A DNA stretch of 64,000 bases from assembly GCA_963848825.1 (NCBI GenBank), contig CAWKFA010000008.1, positions 558,001-622,000 on the forward strand. The letters are read 5' to 3'. Under the pieces are notes generated by a model, which saw only the letters and a program-made list of their open reading frames with translations, was not told the origin of the DNA and did no database searches. Of this stretch, positions 1 to 10,218 are shown one piece after another. The position numbers and the translations under genes are program-made. How positions within the stretch are numbered: the first letter of the stretch is position 1; the number at the start of each line of letters is the position of its first letter. This DNA comes from CAVVSQ01 sp963848825 (lineage in GTDB: Bacteria; Planctomycetota; Planctomycetia; Gemmatales; Gemmataceae).

Positions 1-1309
1 TCAAGAGCCTCGATGCGGCCATCATGTCGCGCCGGTGAAGCTTTTGGATAAACCGGGCAAGGACCTGCAAGGCTTTATCAAGATCGACGCGACGGAAGCC
101 GAAGCCATGGCCCTGGCGGACAAGCTGCAAAGCCAGGTGCAGAAGCTTCTGACGCCAGCCGGCAAGGGCCAGGATCCGGACAAATCGCCCCTTTTGCAAA
201 AGCTTTTCCTGGCGGACACGGGCGTTTTCTTCCGACCTGACGCGCAGGTGCGCGCAAGCTGCCCGAGAAAATGAAGCAACGTCTCGATGAGATGAACAAG
301 GAGCTGACCGCCTTACAGCAAAGCGAGGCGGGCAAACCGTTGCCGATAGCGCATGGCCTGGCGGAGGGCACTCCCGCAAACATGAAGGTATTCGTGCGCG
401 GCAACCCCGCCAAGCTCGGCGACGAGGCCCCACGCCGGTTTCTCAAGATCATCGCGGGTGATAATCCAACGCCGTTTGCCACCGGCAGCGGGCGGCTTGA
501 ACTGGCGGAAGCCATCGCGGCGCCGGACAATCCCTTGACGGCCCGCGTGATGGTCAATCGTGTCTGGCAACATCATTTCGGCCGGGGGCTGGTCGGCACG
601 CCCAGCAACTTCGGTCAACTGGGCGAGCGGCCGACGCATCCCGAGTTGCTCGATTACCTCACCTGCCGCTTTATCGAGTCGGGCTGGTCGATCAAAACGC
701 TCCATCGCGAGATCATGTTATCCGCGGCCTATCAGCGCGGCGGCGATGCTCTGGAAAGCAACCTGGCCCGCGACGCCGATAATCGCTGGCTTTGGCGCAT
801 GAACCGGCGCCGGCTCGATGTCGAAGCCTGGCGCGATGCCATGCTGGCGGTGTCCGGCAAGCTCGATCCGTCTCTGGGCGGCCCGACGGTCGATCTGGCT
901 GCCGCGAGCAACACACGACGCACCGTGTACGCCAAGATTAGCCGGCATGACCTTAATTACTTGCTGCGTCTGTTCGATTTCCCGGACGCCAATATCACCA
1001 GCGAACGCCGGACGGAAACCACCGTGCCGCAGCAGCAACTGTTCGTCATCAACAGCGCTTTCGTGATCGACCAGGCCAAGGGGCTGGCCGCGCGCGTGGA
1101 GCGGCTGGCGCCGAACGAAGCGGATCGACTACAGGCCCTCTACGGCCTGGCCTTTGGCCGGCCGGCCACCGCCGAGGAGGTGACACTTGCCATCGGCGTT
1201 TCTTGGCGGCCAGGACGAGGCTCAAGAACAATCCGCCAATCGGCTGAGCCGCTGGGAACGGCTGGCGCAGATCATGCTTGGCAGTAACGAGTTTCTCTAT
1301 ATCGACTGA
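1..1309 (+). CDS. DUF1553 (PSD1-type) protein, C-terminal part, frameshifted
   Basis: This is the 3' part of a large secreted planctomycete protein of the DUF1549/DUF1553 family; the N-terminal cytochrome-c-like and DUF1549 parts lie off the left edge. The family signature is clear: SGRLELAEAIAAPDNPLTAR, then VMVNRVWQHHFGRGL, THPELLDYL and SGWSIKTLHREIMLSAAYQR. The frame changes near 255-275 and again near 1195. After the second break the sequence reads on as FLGGQDEAQEQ and ends GSNEFLYID with TGA at 1307-1309, as expected for the family. It precedes a DUF1501 gene, the usual planctomycete pairing. The biochemical role of these pairs is not established; the domain assignment is firm. Confidence 0.88.
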
Positions 1310-1370
1310 GCAATGCGCCCGGCGCTGATGGCTTGAAGACGCCCGGTCCTTTTTATTTTTAGGATGCCTT

Positions 1371-2780
1371 ATGAAACCTAGCGACTCATTTGAACCCTTG
1401 TCACGGCGAGCGTTGCTCGGGCGCCTGGGCACGGGACTGGGCATCGTGGGGCTGGCGGGCCTGTTGTCGGAGCAGCGACTGCTCGCGGATGCCGCCGGTC
1501 GCGAACAATCCGCTGGCGCCGAAGACGCCGCATTTCGCGCCGCGGGCCAAGAGCATCATTCATCTATTCATGAATGGCGGCCCTTCCCAGGTCGATACCT
1601 TCGATCCCAAGCCGGACCTGGTTCGCTACCATGGCCAGCCCATGCCGACGGCGGCCTGCGCACCGAGCGGAGCACGCGCGGCCTCATGAAGTCGCCGTTT
1701 CGCTTTCGCCAACATGGCCAGTCCGGTCTACCCATCAGCGAGATTTTTCCGCGCATGGCGGCCCACGCCGACGATTTGTGCGTCATTCGCTCGATGCACA
1801 CCAACGTACCGAACCACGAGCCGTCGCTGCTCATGATGACGTGCGGCGATACGCAACCCGTCCGGCCCAGTTATGGGCTCCTGGCTGCTTTATGGCCTGG
1901 GCACGGAAAACCAGAACCTGCCCGGTTTTGTGGTCATGTGCCCCGGTTTTCCGGTGGTCGGCCCCGCAGCTTTGGAGCAACAGCTTTTTGCCCGGCATCT
2001 TTCAAGGCGCGCACATCAATAACTCCAATCTCGATCCGCGCCGCGTCATGCAAAACTTGAACAACGTGTCGCTGGGCCGTACGGCGCAGCGCGAGCAGAT
2101 GGATCTGCTGCGCCGGTTCAATGAGCTCCATCTCCAGCAGAGGGGTGGCAACGACAATCCGCTCGAGGCCCGCATTCAATCGATGGAAATGGCCTTCCGC
2201 ATGCAGTTCGAGGCGCAGGATGTTTTCGACTTGAACCGCGAGACGCAGGTTACCCGTGACTTGTATGGGGCCAGTCCGTTCGGCAGCGCTTGCCTCGTGG
2301 CCCGTCGCCTGGTCGAGCGCGGCGTACGGGTCGTGCAATTATTCACGGGCGGCAATCAACCATGGGATGATCATGCCGACATTGAAAACCATCGCGTCAA
2401 TGCCCGAACGGTCGATCAGCCCGTGGCGGCGCTGTTGACTGATCTGAAACAACGCGGCTTGCTCGAGGACACACTGGTGCTCTGGGGCGGCGAATTTGGG
2501 CGTACGCCGACGTCCGAAGGGGCCAAGGGCCGCGATCACAATAATCACGGCTTCAGTGTGTGGCTGGCGGGCGGCGGCGTCAAAGGGGGCATGGCGTACG
2601 GCGGCACCGATGAATTCGGTTTCGCCGCCGATCGAAAACAAGATGCACGTACACGACCTGCACGCCACGATCCTGCACCTCATGGGCATCGATCATGAAA
2701 AACTAACCTACCGTTACTCGGGCAGAGATTTTCGCTTGACCGATGTTTCAGGCACCGTGAACCGAACGATCATTTCGTAA
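1371..2780 (+). CDS. DUF1501 family protein, frameshifted
   Basis: Partner of the upstream DUF1553 gene, 61 bp away on the same strand. The N-terminus reads SRRALLGRLGTGLGIVGLAG, a twin-arginine-like export signal. Family motifs follow in order: FMNGGPSQVDTFDPKPDL, DDLCVIRSMHTNVPNHEP, WDDHADIENHR, LWGGEFGRTP, DHNNHGFSVWLAGGGVKGG and the C-terminal DLHATILHLMGIDHEKL, ending at 2780. These motifs fall in several frames, with breaks near 1500, 1650-1680, 1870-1985 and 2630, so no single frame is complete. The order and spacing are those of one intact gene of about 470 residues, which points to indel errors. DUF1501 proteins belong to the sulfatase/alkaline phosphatase fold group; the substrate is unknown. 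Confidence 0.88.
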
Positions 2781-2822
2781 GCCAGCGCCAGGTCGAGGCC
2801 GGAAAACCTGAGGCTGCGCAGC

Positions 2823-3665
2823 TTATTGCCGGAAGCGAACCTGGACTGCCATTTCGCAGCGTAGCTTTCCCTCGCGATTATCAAAGCGGACCAGTGCCGG
2901 AAAGCTGCCCGTGGCGCTGTTGGCTTCCAGGCTAATGAAAACCAGCCGGCCCGCGCCGTGCGTCGCGGTCTTATCTTCTTTCATGATCTCGGCCTGATCA
3001 CCGACCTTGACGCGTTCAATCTGAGCGGGGGTCAATTGAATACGAATGTCGAGCTCTTTTGTATCGAGTACTTCCCCCCAGACGGTCGTGCCCGGGCGGG
3101 ACACCATGCCGAGATAGACATCGAGGCGATTGACCACACCATCAATTGGCGAGGGCACAATAAAATGTTCCAGTTCAGCCATCGAGGCATCAACAGCGGC
3201 TTTGGCCGCGCGTTCATCCGCTTCCGCCTTGAGCGCTGAAGCCCGTGCATCATGAATGCGCTGCTCGGATACGGCGCCCTTGGCTTCGAGCTTTTCGAGG
3301 CTGACGAGATACCGCTTCGCCTCACGCATCGCAATGCCGGTGTTTTCCAGGAGGGCTTTCTTCAAACGCACGTCGGCCTGCGGCTCGTCATCATCCAACT
3401 GCACGAGCGGCTGGTCCTTCTTTACAGTGTCCCCGACGGCCGCCATGATCTTGACCACCGGATGCAAAACGGCTGGGGCCAAAACGCCCTTGCGCGAGGC
3501 CAGGCATTGGGTTTTTCCTGGAACAGTCCAGACGGCGCCCGCCGAGTAGGAACCATCGATTTCCGTCTTGGTCTTTTCATCGGCGCGAGTAGGCGCGGCC
3601 GCCACCACGGCCGCAAACGCGAAAAATAACAGGCCTGGTCCCAGCTGTGGATTGGCTTTTCTCAC
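2823..3665 (-). CDS. HlyD/RND-type periplasmic adaptor protein
   Basis: A 280-residue protein with a Sec signal peptide (about residues 1-28, ending near AAPTRADE). It has a biotinyl-lipoyl-like half (MAAVGDTVKKDQPLVQLDDD), a short coiled-coil hairpin (about residues 95-165, rich in Lys, Glu and Ala) and the second lipoyl half (FIVPSPIDGVVNRLDVYLG). A beta-barrel segment follows (LDIRIQLTPAQIERVKVGDQ). This is the architecture of membrane-fusion proteins linking inner-membrane pumps to outer-membrane channels. The start codon is GTG with a G-rich stretch just upstream. No pump or outer-membrane factor is adjacent; the neighbours converge (DUF1501) or diverge (mgtA), so it is an orphan adaptor here. 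Confidence 0.82.
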   Translation of the reverse strand: MRKANPQLGPGLLFFAFAAVVAAAPTRADEKTKTEIDGSYSAGAVWTVPGKTQCLASRKGVLAPAVLHPVVKIMAAVGDTVKKDQPLVQLDDDEPQADVRLKKALLENTGIAMREAKRYLVSLEKLEAKGAVSEQRIHDARASALKAEADERAAKAAVDASMAELEHFIVPSPIDGVVNRLDVYLGMVSRPGTTVWGEVLDTKELDIRIQLTPAQIERVKVGDQAEIMKEDKTATHGAGRLVFISLEANSATGSFPALVRFDNREGKLRCEMAVQVRFRQ

Positions 3666-3955
3666 GACTTACCCCCGAAAAGATTATGCGGTAGCGACCA
3701 GCCATTTTAAGGGGGGCCGGCGTTCCTTTGCCAGCTTAATCCGGTCCGGCGCCATTACTTCTTCGTGATCTTGCTTTATGGGCCCGGCCGTACGCACCGA
3801 ATCTTTTCCTCTATTTATGAAGAAAGTAAGTGGGTCCGCGCCGACTGCTCTCGTCTTGCGTCAGCGAACAAAAAATAATAACCATAACCACGTTCCCGTC
3901 GCTTTTCCTTGTTGCCGGAGGCAACTTGAAAGGGATGGACAATACGGAGTAGAGC
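3666..3955. other. Divergent intergenic region between adaptor and mgtA
   Basis: About 290 bp separate the start of the minus-strand adaptor from the mgtA start, so both promoters should lie here. It contains an A/T-rich stretch around 3865-3895. A GGAG ribosome-binding site lies at 3946-3949, seven bases before the mgtA ATG. Because MgtA genes in other bacteria can have Mg-sensing leaders, I looked for a clear riboswitch-like stem set followed by a T run; none was evident by eye. Confidence 0.4.
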
Positions 3956-6608
3956 ATGCCCGTCTCACCGTCGGTCGTTTTGCCGCGGCGCATTCCGCAG
4001 AAAACCGGTGCCGCGATACGCATCGCACCGCTCCTGCTCGAGGCCGCGCGTAGCGACACCGAGAAGGCGCTGCAAAAAATGCAAACCTCGGCGACTGGGC
4101 TGACGGCGGCCGAAGTCGAGCGGCGCCACCAGGAATACGGGCCCAACGTGGTCGCCCAGGAACAGCATTACACCCGCCTGCGCCTGTTGGGCAAGGCGAT
4201 GGTAAATCCCCTCGTGATCCTGCTGCTAACCTTGGCACTTATTTCCTACGTTACGGATACCGACGGCACGGGAGTGCGTGCCGCCGTGGTCATGCTTCTC
4301 ATGGTCGTTCTTGGAGTCGTGCTGCGTTTTATTCAAGAGACAGCGCCGACACCGCGGCGGCCAAGCTCAAAGCCATGATCAGCGTCACGGCCACGGTCCT
4401 CCGCGACGGCTCTGCCCAGGAAGTCCCCCTGGGTAATATCGTTCCGGGCGACATTGTTAAACTCGCGGCCGGAGACATGATACCCGCCGATCTGCGCTTG
4501 ATTACCTGCAAGGACCTTTTCATTATTCAGTCGAGCCTGACGGGGGAGGCCTTCCCCGTCGAAAAATTCAACGCGCCTGAGCCGGACACCGTTTCTTCAC
4601 CCTTGGACCTGAAAAACATCTGCTTTTTGGGCACCAGCGTGGAAAGCGGCACCGCGCTGGGCATCATCGTGGCGACTGGCCTTTCCACCTACCTGGGCAG
4701 CATGTCCAGCGCCATGCTGCAGCCTCAGGGCGAAACGAGTTTCGATCGCGGCATCAACGGCTTTACCTGGCTCATGATTCGCTACATGTGCGTCATGGTC
4801 CCGCTCGTGTTTCTTATCAATGGCCTCACCAAGGGAGACTGGAAGGAGGCGTTCTTATTTGCCCTGGCGGTGGCCGTCGGCTTGACCCCGGAAATGTTGC
4901 CGATGATCGTGACCGTATGTCTTTCCAAAGGCGCGCTGGCCATGGCGCAAGAAAGTGATCATCAAACGACTCAATTCCATTCAGAACCTGGGCGCCATGG
5001 ACGTGCTGTGCACGGACAAGACCGGTACCCTGACGATGGATCACATCATCCTCGTGAAACATTGTGATGTCTGCCTCGAAAGCGATGAAAGCGTGCTGGC
5101 ACTGGCCTATCTAAATAGTTATTTCCAGACTGGCCTCAAGAACCTCATGGACCGCGCTATCCTTCAGCATGCACAGGACCAGGGCCCACAATCGAGCCAA
5201 CAAACGACCAAGGTGGATGAAATCCCTTTCGACTTTTCTCGAAAGATCATGTCCGTCGTCGTGAAGCCGCCGGGCCAAAGCAATCGGATTATTTGCAAGG
5301 GCGCCCCCGAGGAGATTTTTCGGCGCTGCACGCGTTACGAGCTGGACGGAAAGCCCCATCCGATGGAACCCTTCATCATCGCCGATCTGCGTGTCGAGCA
5401 TGACAATCTCAGCACCGACGGTTTTCGCGTGCTGGCCCTGGCTTACAAGGATGTGCCGGAAAAGCCAACTTATAGCAAGGAGGACGAGAGCGACCTAATT
5501 TTAAAAGGCTATGTGGCCTTTCTGGACCCGCCCAAGGATACCGCCCAAGCTGCTATCCGCGCCCTCCAGGAACATGGCGTCGCCATCAAGGTGCTCACGG
5601 GCGATAACGACCTGGTGAGCCGCAAGATTTGCGGGGAAGTCGGCATCAAGATCGAGCATGTTTTGCTTGGCAATCAGGTGGAGAAGATGTCCGATGCCGA
5701 GCTCGCGGACAGTGCGGGCCGTACCGCCCTTTTCGCCCGGGTTTCTCCGGCGCACAAACAGCGAATTATCAAGGCCCTGCAGGCCAAGGGACATGTTGTC
5801 GGTTTCCTCGGCGACGGCATCAATGATGCACCGGCCCTGCGCACCGCGGACGTGGGCATTTCGGTCGATACCGCAGTCGACATTGCCAAGGAGTCGGCCG
5901 ACGCCATTCTGCTTGAAAAGAACCTGCTCGTCCTTGAGGAAGGCGTGCTTGAAGGACGAAAAGTTTTCGCGAACATCCTCAAATATATTCGCATGGGCGC
6001 CAGCTCCAACTTCGGCAACATGTTCAGCGTCCTGGGCGCCAGCTTTTTGTTTCCCTTCATGCCCATGACTCCCCTGCAGCTTTTGACGAACAATCTCCTC
6101 TACGATTTCTCCCAGGTGCCCATTCCCACCGACGATGTCGATCCAGAACAGATTGCCAAGCCGCGTCCCTGGGCCATGGGCCAGATTTCCCGTTTTATCC
6201 TGTTCATTGGGCCATGCAGCTCGATTTTCGATTACACCACCTTCTTCATGATGTGGTACGTTTTCCGCTGCTGGATGCCGGACCCGAAAGCACCGAGTGC
6301 TGAATCCGCCTCGTTGTTTCAAACGGGCTGGTTCGTCGAATCGCTGCTGACGCAGACGCTTATCATCCACATCATTCGTACGAACCGAATTCCCTTTCTA
6401 CAAAGCATGGCCAGCTGGCCGCTCATCGTCACGCTCGGCCGTCATCATGCTGGTGGGCACATGGCTCCCCTTCTCGCCGATCGGCGAGTATCTTGGCTTT
6501 ACGCCGCTGCCCGTGCTTTATTGGCCGTTGATTGTCTTGACCTTGCTCTGTTATGCGACCTTGACGCAACTGGTCAAAACCTGGCTTTTCCGGCGAGCGT
6601 GGATCTGA
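3956..6608 (+). CDS. mgtA: MgtA-type magnesium-translocating P-type ATPase, frameshifted
   Basis: A P-type ATPase of the P3B magnesium-import group. In order: N-terminal cation-ATPase domain (ATGLTAAEVERRHQEYGPN), first membrane pair, actuator loop with SSLTGEAFPVEKF, and VGLTPEMLPMIV. Then come the phosphorylation motif DKTGTLTMD, nucleotide-binding KGAPEEIFRRC, hinge GDGINDAPALRTADVGIS, and the MgtA-typical LLTNNLLYDFSQVPIP. The last membrane segments are read in another frame and end ...LVKTWLFRRAWI at 6608. Frame breaks occur near 4336, 4945 and 6440. The catalytic Asp and hinge are present, so the corrected protein (about 880 residues) should be functional. The TGE loop has Ala where Ser is usual. 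The start is chosen from the GGAG at 3946. Confidence 0.9.
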
Positions 6609-6616
6609 TTTGCATC

Positions 6617-6815
6617 CGTAGGGTGGCGTCGAGCGTACTCGCGCTGACCCACCGTCGCGAGGGTACTGGTGGGTCAGCGCGAGTACGCTCGACGCCATCC
6701 TACGGGTTGCCGCTTGTTTTGTGATAAAACACTCGCCGGCCTCGAGGGGATAGCTGACAGGCCGTCGCGAGGGATCTGGTGGGTCAGCGCGAGTACGCTC
6801 GACGCCACCCTACAG
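6617..6815. repeat. Inverted-repeat cluster, three copies of a ~38-bp element
   Basis: Two near-perfect inverted arms, 6617-6653 and 6668-6705, share the core GGTGGGTCAGCGCGAGTACG and extend through CTCGACGCC. The loop is about 14 bp. A third copy in the orientation of the right arm lies at 6780-6815, preceded by GTCGCGAGGG as at 6654-6663. It sits between convergent mgtA and the caspase gene, so the RNA hairpin could act as a bidirectional terminator. It may equally be a REP/MITE-like dispersed element. Confidence 0.85.
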
Positions 6816-6830
6816 GATGGGGCTTGTTCC

Positions 6831-7863
6831 TTATTTTCCGTATACCGCAATGGGTATTTGGGCCAGTTCGATGTTATCGGTGTGATAGGTACGCACTGAC
6901 TGCCCACGGTTTTGGTGGGAGGTGATTTCCGAGGAGAGCACGTCGACGCGGTCCGTCACGTAAAGGTCGAGATCATGAAGGGTAATAATCCCATCCGGCC
7001 GGCCCTGGGGCAGGGGGGTTCGTGGCAGGGTTTTCGGCGCATAGAGACACTTTCCTTCGATGCCTTCCAGGAGGGCCAGGGTCGGCGCTCCGTGGCCCCA
7101 GCGTAACGTATCGTTGGCTTTCTGATAACCGGCGCACGCCGCCATCACCACCAGGCCGTTATTGCTGCCGTATTCACGCACGGATTTTTGAATACTATTG
7201 AGCGGGTTTTTCGGGCCCTTGGGATCGTTGAGTTCCCCGTCGCTGACCGCGCCGCTGTGACAGGTGTCGAAAACAAGAAACACCGGGCACGGCAAGCCCT
7301 TCAAGTAGCGCTGCAATTCGTCCCAGTAAATCCCTGTCGTCCCCTGCTTGAGAAGGTCGTAATCGCTGGGCGCGAAGTGGTAACGATTCGAGCCATTCTC
7401 AATAAAGCCATGGCCTGAAAAGGTAATGATCACGAGGGAATGTTTGGTCAGCGCATGCTGCTTGAGCAGCTTGAAGTTAAGGCCCGTGTTTATGATCTCG
7501 TCGCGCGTGGCGTCCTGGTCCTTGAGCACGTCGATGATGTAAACCTCGTTGCATAACGTGCCTTTGAGTTTTTTAAAGGCGACTCGCCATGGCGTCGGCA
7601 TCCTTGGCGGCGTTCGGCAACGTGTAGGAGTCGCCGAGGTGGTCGTACCTGGAGACTCCCACGGCCAGCACATGCAGGTCGTGAACGTCGAGAAGCGGGT
7701 TCGTTTTCGCGTGCTCTGCCGGTCGCAAGAAGAGCAGGAGCGCCAGCGCTATCGCCAGCACGGCGACGCAAAGCGGAGCGAACCGGCGTACGATGCGGCT
7801 GCCTTGCGCGTCGCGGGCATGGCACCATTTGCGCGTGAGGCGTAGGACCGTGGCGTCCGCCAA
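6831..7863 (-). CDS. Membrane-anchored caspase-like (peptidase C14) protein, frameshifted
   Basis: A caspase-fold cysteine peptidase. The N-terminal segment (in frame to 7863, TTG start) has about 28 basic residues and one membrane helix (FAPLCVAVLAIALALLLFL). The caspase opening strand follows: LHVLAVGVSRYDHLGDSYTL, PNAAKDADAMA. The frame then shifts near 7580 and continues with IIDVLKDQDATRDEI, the catalytic His in VIITFSGHGF and the catalytic Cys in FLVFDTCHSGAVSD, about 345 residues in all. Both catalytic residues are present. It is the last of three minus-strand genes; the frame stays open upstream of the TTG to the end of the previous gene. Bacterial caspases act in signalling, development or defence; its substrate and role here are unknown. 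Confidence 0.87.
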
Positions 7864-7909
7864 CCGTGTGCCGGCAGCGGGCTTGTGACGGCCATTTGGC
7901 GCGGTTCGC

Positions 7910-8884
7910 TTACCGTCCAGGCGCCTGTCCGGCGGCGCCGGGCTCTATCTTTTCCTCCGCGGCCTGGAGAAGGTCGGCCAGGGGCTTGAGCGACACCTGG
8001 TGCGTGGAGCTAGCTGAGAAGATCCATTGACCATGCCCCCAGTCGACCGCCAGAAATTGATAAGGCCCACCCATGGGCGCTGGACAGGGGCTGCGAGTCC
8101 AGTACTTGAACAGCAGGCTTTTGGGCTGGCGTAACAGCAGACCTGGCGATTTACCGGCGCTTCCCGGCAGGCGCACGTACCAGCTCTCCCCCTGCACGAA
8201 ATCCTGGCGATAAACGGCCATGTCCCTGGTCAGGAAGATTTTCTCGCGTGCGAAGTCCCCCTCGACCTTGCTGGCGGGATTGAACCAGTTGAGCGAGCGA
8301 AGCGCGTAGGATCCCTCAGCCCCGGCATTCTTACCGAAAAAAGGGGTTGTGAAGGGGTCATCGCGGCGTTCCGCCGCCTGGTAGATGACGCTGGCCAGGC
8401 GCCACCAGTCCGCGGTGAATTGCCTGGCCGTTTCGGGGTCGGTCAAGGGTTTCGTGGCCTGGCCGCGAATGGCCAGATAGATGCCTTCCAGCGAGTTTTC
8501 GAGGGGAAAGACCGTGGGCCGGATGCCTTCGCGGAGTACCGCCGCGTAACGCGCGAACGGGCTACAGCCGGCGGGCAATGGACGACCTTCCATTTGCCAG
8601 ATGGCGAACGAGGCAGCCAGCATATCATCAAACTTGGGATCAGCATCGAGAACCAAAACACGTGGGGCTTCCGGGCCGCGCAACAACGCCCCTGAGCCCT
8701 TCTCGAGCATGAACAAGGCCAGCCCAGACTGTTCGCGCTGCTCCGTTGCCGCTGGAATCAAATAAACTTCGCCCGTCTCCGGCCGACTCAAGGGGCTGGC
8801 GCCCCCTTGAGCGGCTGAAGCGGGCGGTTTTTCCGGAAGACGAGTTCCATCAATGCTCCGACTCAATTGGTTGCCATACCGCAT
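7910..8884 (-). CDS. Unrecognised protein, middle gene of caspase operon
   Basis: About 324 residues from the ATG at 8884 (MRYGNQLSRS), which overlaps the 3' end of the upstream gene by 22 bp; an in-frame ATG at 8956 is possible. I do not recognise the family. Visible features are VLVLDADPKFDDMLAASFA near residue 75 and many conserved-looking aromatics (ADWWRLASVIYQAAE, SLNWFNP, LLFKYWTR, LAVDWGHGQWIFS). There is no signal peptide or membrane helix. The Asp-rich DADPKFDD motif loosely recalls metal-dependent phosphoesterases such as DHH proteins, but that is only a resemblance. Overlap with the secreted gene upstream and closeness to the caspase downstream suggest coupled expression. Confidence 0.7.
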   Translation of the reverse strand: MRYGNQLSRSIDGTRLPEKPPASAAQGGASPLSRPETGEVYLIPAATEQREQSGLALFMLEKGSGALLRGPEAPRVLVLDADPKFDDMLAASFAIWQMEGRPLPAGCSPFARYAAVLREGIRPTVFPLENSLEGIYLAIRGQATKPLTDPETARQFTADWWRLASVIYQAAERRDDPFTTPFFGKNAGAEGSYALRSLNWFNPASKVEGDFAREKIFLTRDMAVYRQDFVQGESWYVRLPGSAGKSPGLLLRQPKSLLFKYWTRSPCPAPMGGPYQFLAVDWGHGQWIFSASSTHQVSLKPLADLLQAAEEKIEPGAAGQAPGR

Positions 8885-9605
8885 CGTAGAGGAATGGAAT
8901 CGCTGCTGGTAAGGCGGATACGGAAGGGGCCGGTCCAGTTGGGGTACCATACGCAACGGTAGTAGCTCCCGGGGACATTGTCTCTGGCCACAACGTTGCC
9001 GAACTCGTCGGTCACTTCAAGCACCATCCGGCTATTGACGCCCACGTGAATGTAGACTTCGGCCTTTTGGTTGGCCTGGAAGTTGATCGGGTTCCAGTTG
9101 ACGACCTGGAAGGCACCGATGGTAAAGGAGTCGACGCGTGGTCCGCTCGTCGCTCCACGGGTGCTTTCCTCGAGCATCTTTTCCGTCGCCATCGCCATGC
9201 CGTCGAGTTGCGATCCCGATGCCATTTTTTTGGCCTCGGCAAGCAGTGCCTTGGGGCTATTGTCCATTTTGGCTGGCGTGGCCGTCCCTTTGCTTGCCCC
9301 TTCAGTTTTTGATTCCACCCCCAATGGATCCGTTGGAGTTTTGTGAAGGATCTGCGCAGCCATCAGCAGGGACTCGGGGCTCTTTTCTTGGCGGCCATAA
9401 CGTATCAATTCATAGGCCAACTCCAGGTCTTGCAGGGCCTTGGACCGCGCCGAATCTTTGGCGTCCTTGGGGGGCGCCCGACGTTCGGTCCTTTGCCGGC
9501 CTGGGCCTGCGCGCACGCTTCGCCGGTGATGGCGAGCGTGGCGACACACGCGACGACCAGCAATCCACAACTCATCCGGCTGCACAATCTCATGGTTGCC
9601 TCCAA
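8863..9605 (-). CDS. Secreted protein of unknown function, first gene of caspase operon, frameshifted
   Basis: The N-terminus (MSCGLLVVACVATLAITGEA in the frame starting at 9605/9593) is a Sec signal peptide. The frame shifts near 9480 to KDAKDSARSKALQDLELAYE, giving about 245 residues. The middle is an alpha-helical, charged segment with short Lys/Glu/Ala stretches. The C-terminal 80 residues form a probable beta domain (FQVVNWNPINFQANQKAEVY, IHVGVNSRMVLEVTDEFGN, then PNWTGPFRIRLTSSDS). A 263-residue frame starting at 9654 lacks a credible signal and is rejected as the N-terminus. It is probably an exported or periplasmic partner of the two genes downstream; function unknown. Confidence 0.7.
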
Positions 9606-9660
9606 ACAGAGAAAGGAAGGTAACGAATGCCAGGCTTGCCGCCTGGCGGGACATCCTTAG

Positions 9661-10218
9661 TTAGCGATCTTCGTCAGTGTCGCATCGTCAGGTTTCGCGC
9701 TCGGCCCGGGCTCTCCAGGCCTACCCGCGGAGAGGGGAGCTGCGCGGTCCGTACTATTAAAATCAATTTGCGATTGGTTTGCAAGAAAAGCACCGCTCAA
9801 AATGGCCATTGGGTGTGGCCACCGATTCTGGGGGATGAGGTTTTGGACCACTAGGCCGACCACTGGCTGGCATTCCAGACCAGGGCGGACATGCCGGAGA
9901 TGCCATTGAGGATACTCGCCTGTAAAAATGGTATGTATGCGTGCACCGGGCACCCCCCGCCACGACGCATACCATTTTGCATACCATTTTGCATACCATT
10001 TTGCATACCATTTTGCTATGCGGCGGGACTGCGTTGCATAGCCGCCGCCGCGTCGCCAGGAACGGTAAATTGTTTTGCCGTTCGGTTGGCAGTCCGCCAT
10101 GGACGCCAGAAACCCCGGAGCCTTACGACGCACAAACTAACGGTGATACGCGGTTAGCCTCCTGCCAGTAAAAAGAAGGCCTCAGCTCACCCGAATCGCC
10201 TAGCTGCAACCAGACTAT
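9661..10218. other. Non-coding stretch with repeats, upstream of the caspase operon
   Basis: About 560 bp with no credible gene. A minus-strand open frame across it (9657-10133) encodes only the tandem repeat as repeated AKWY and has skewed composition. The stretch should hold the promoter of the caspase operon. It contains the 12-bp tandem repeat and its inverted partner, listed separately. Confidence 0.55.
9924..10016. repeat. Four tandem 12-bp repeats with an upstream inverted copy
   Basis: GCATACCATTTT occurs four times head to tail from 9967 to 10014, without mismatches, followed by GC. About 30 bp upstream, AAAATGGTATG at 9924-9935 is the reverse complement of the unit. The array can therefore fold with the upstream copy as a stem, or bind a protein as direct repeats. 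It lies about 360 bp upstream of the caspase operon's first gene. Confidence 0.85.

Noticed and set aside
9967..10014. Possible CRISPR-like array
   Set aside because: The units are 12 bp, directly adjacent and without spacers, and no cas gene is present.
9657..10133. Minus-strand open frame with repeated AKWY
   Set aside because: Encodes mainly the translated 12-bp tandem repeat, with no signal, family match or ribosome-binding site.
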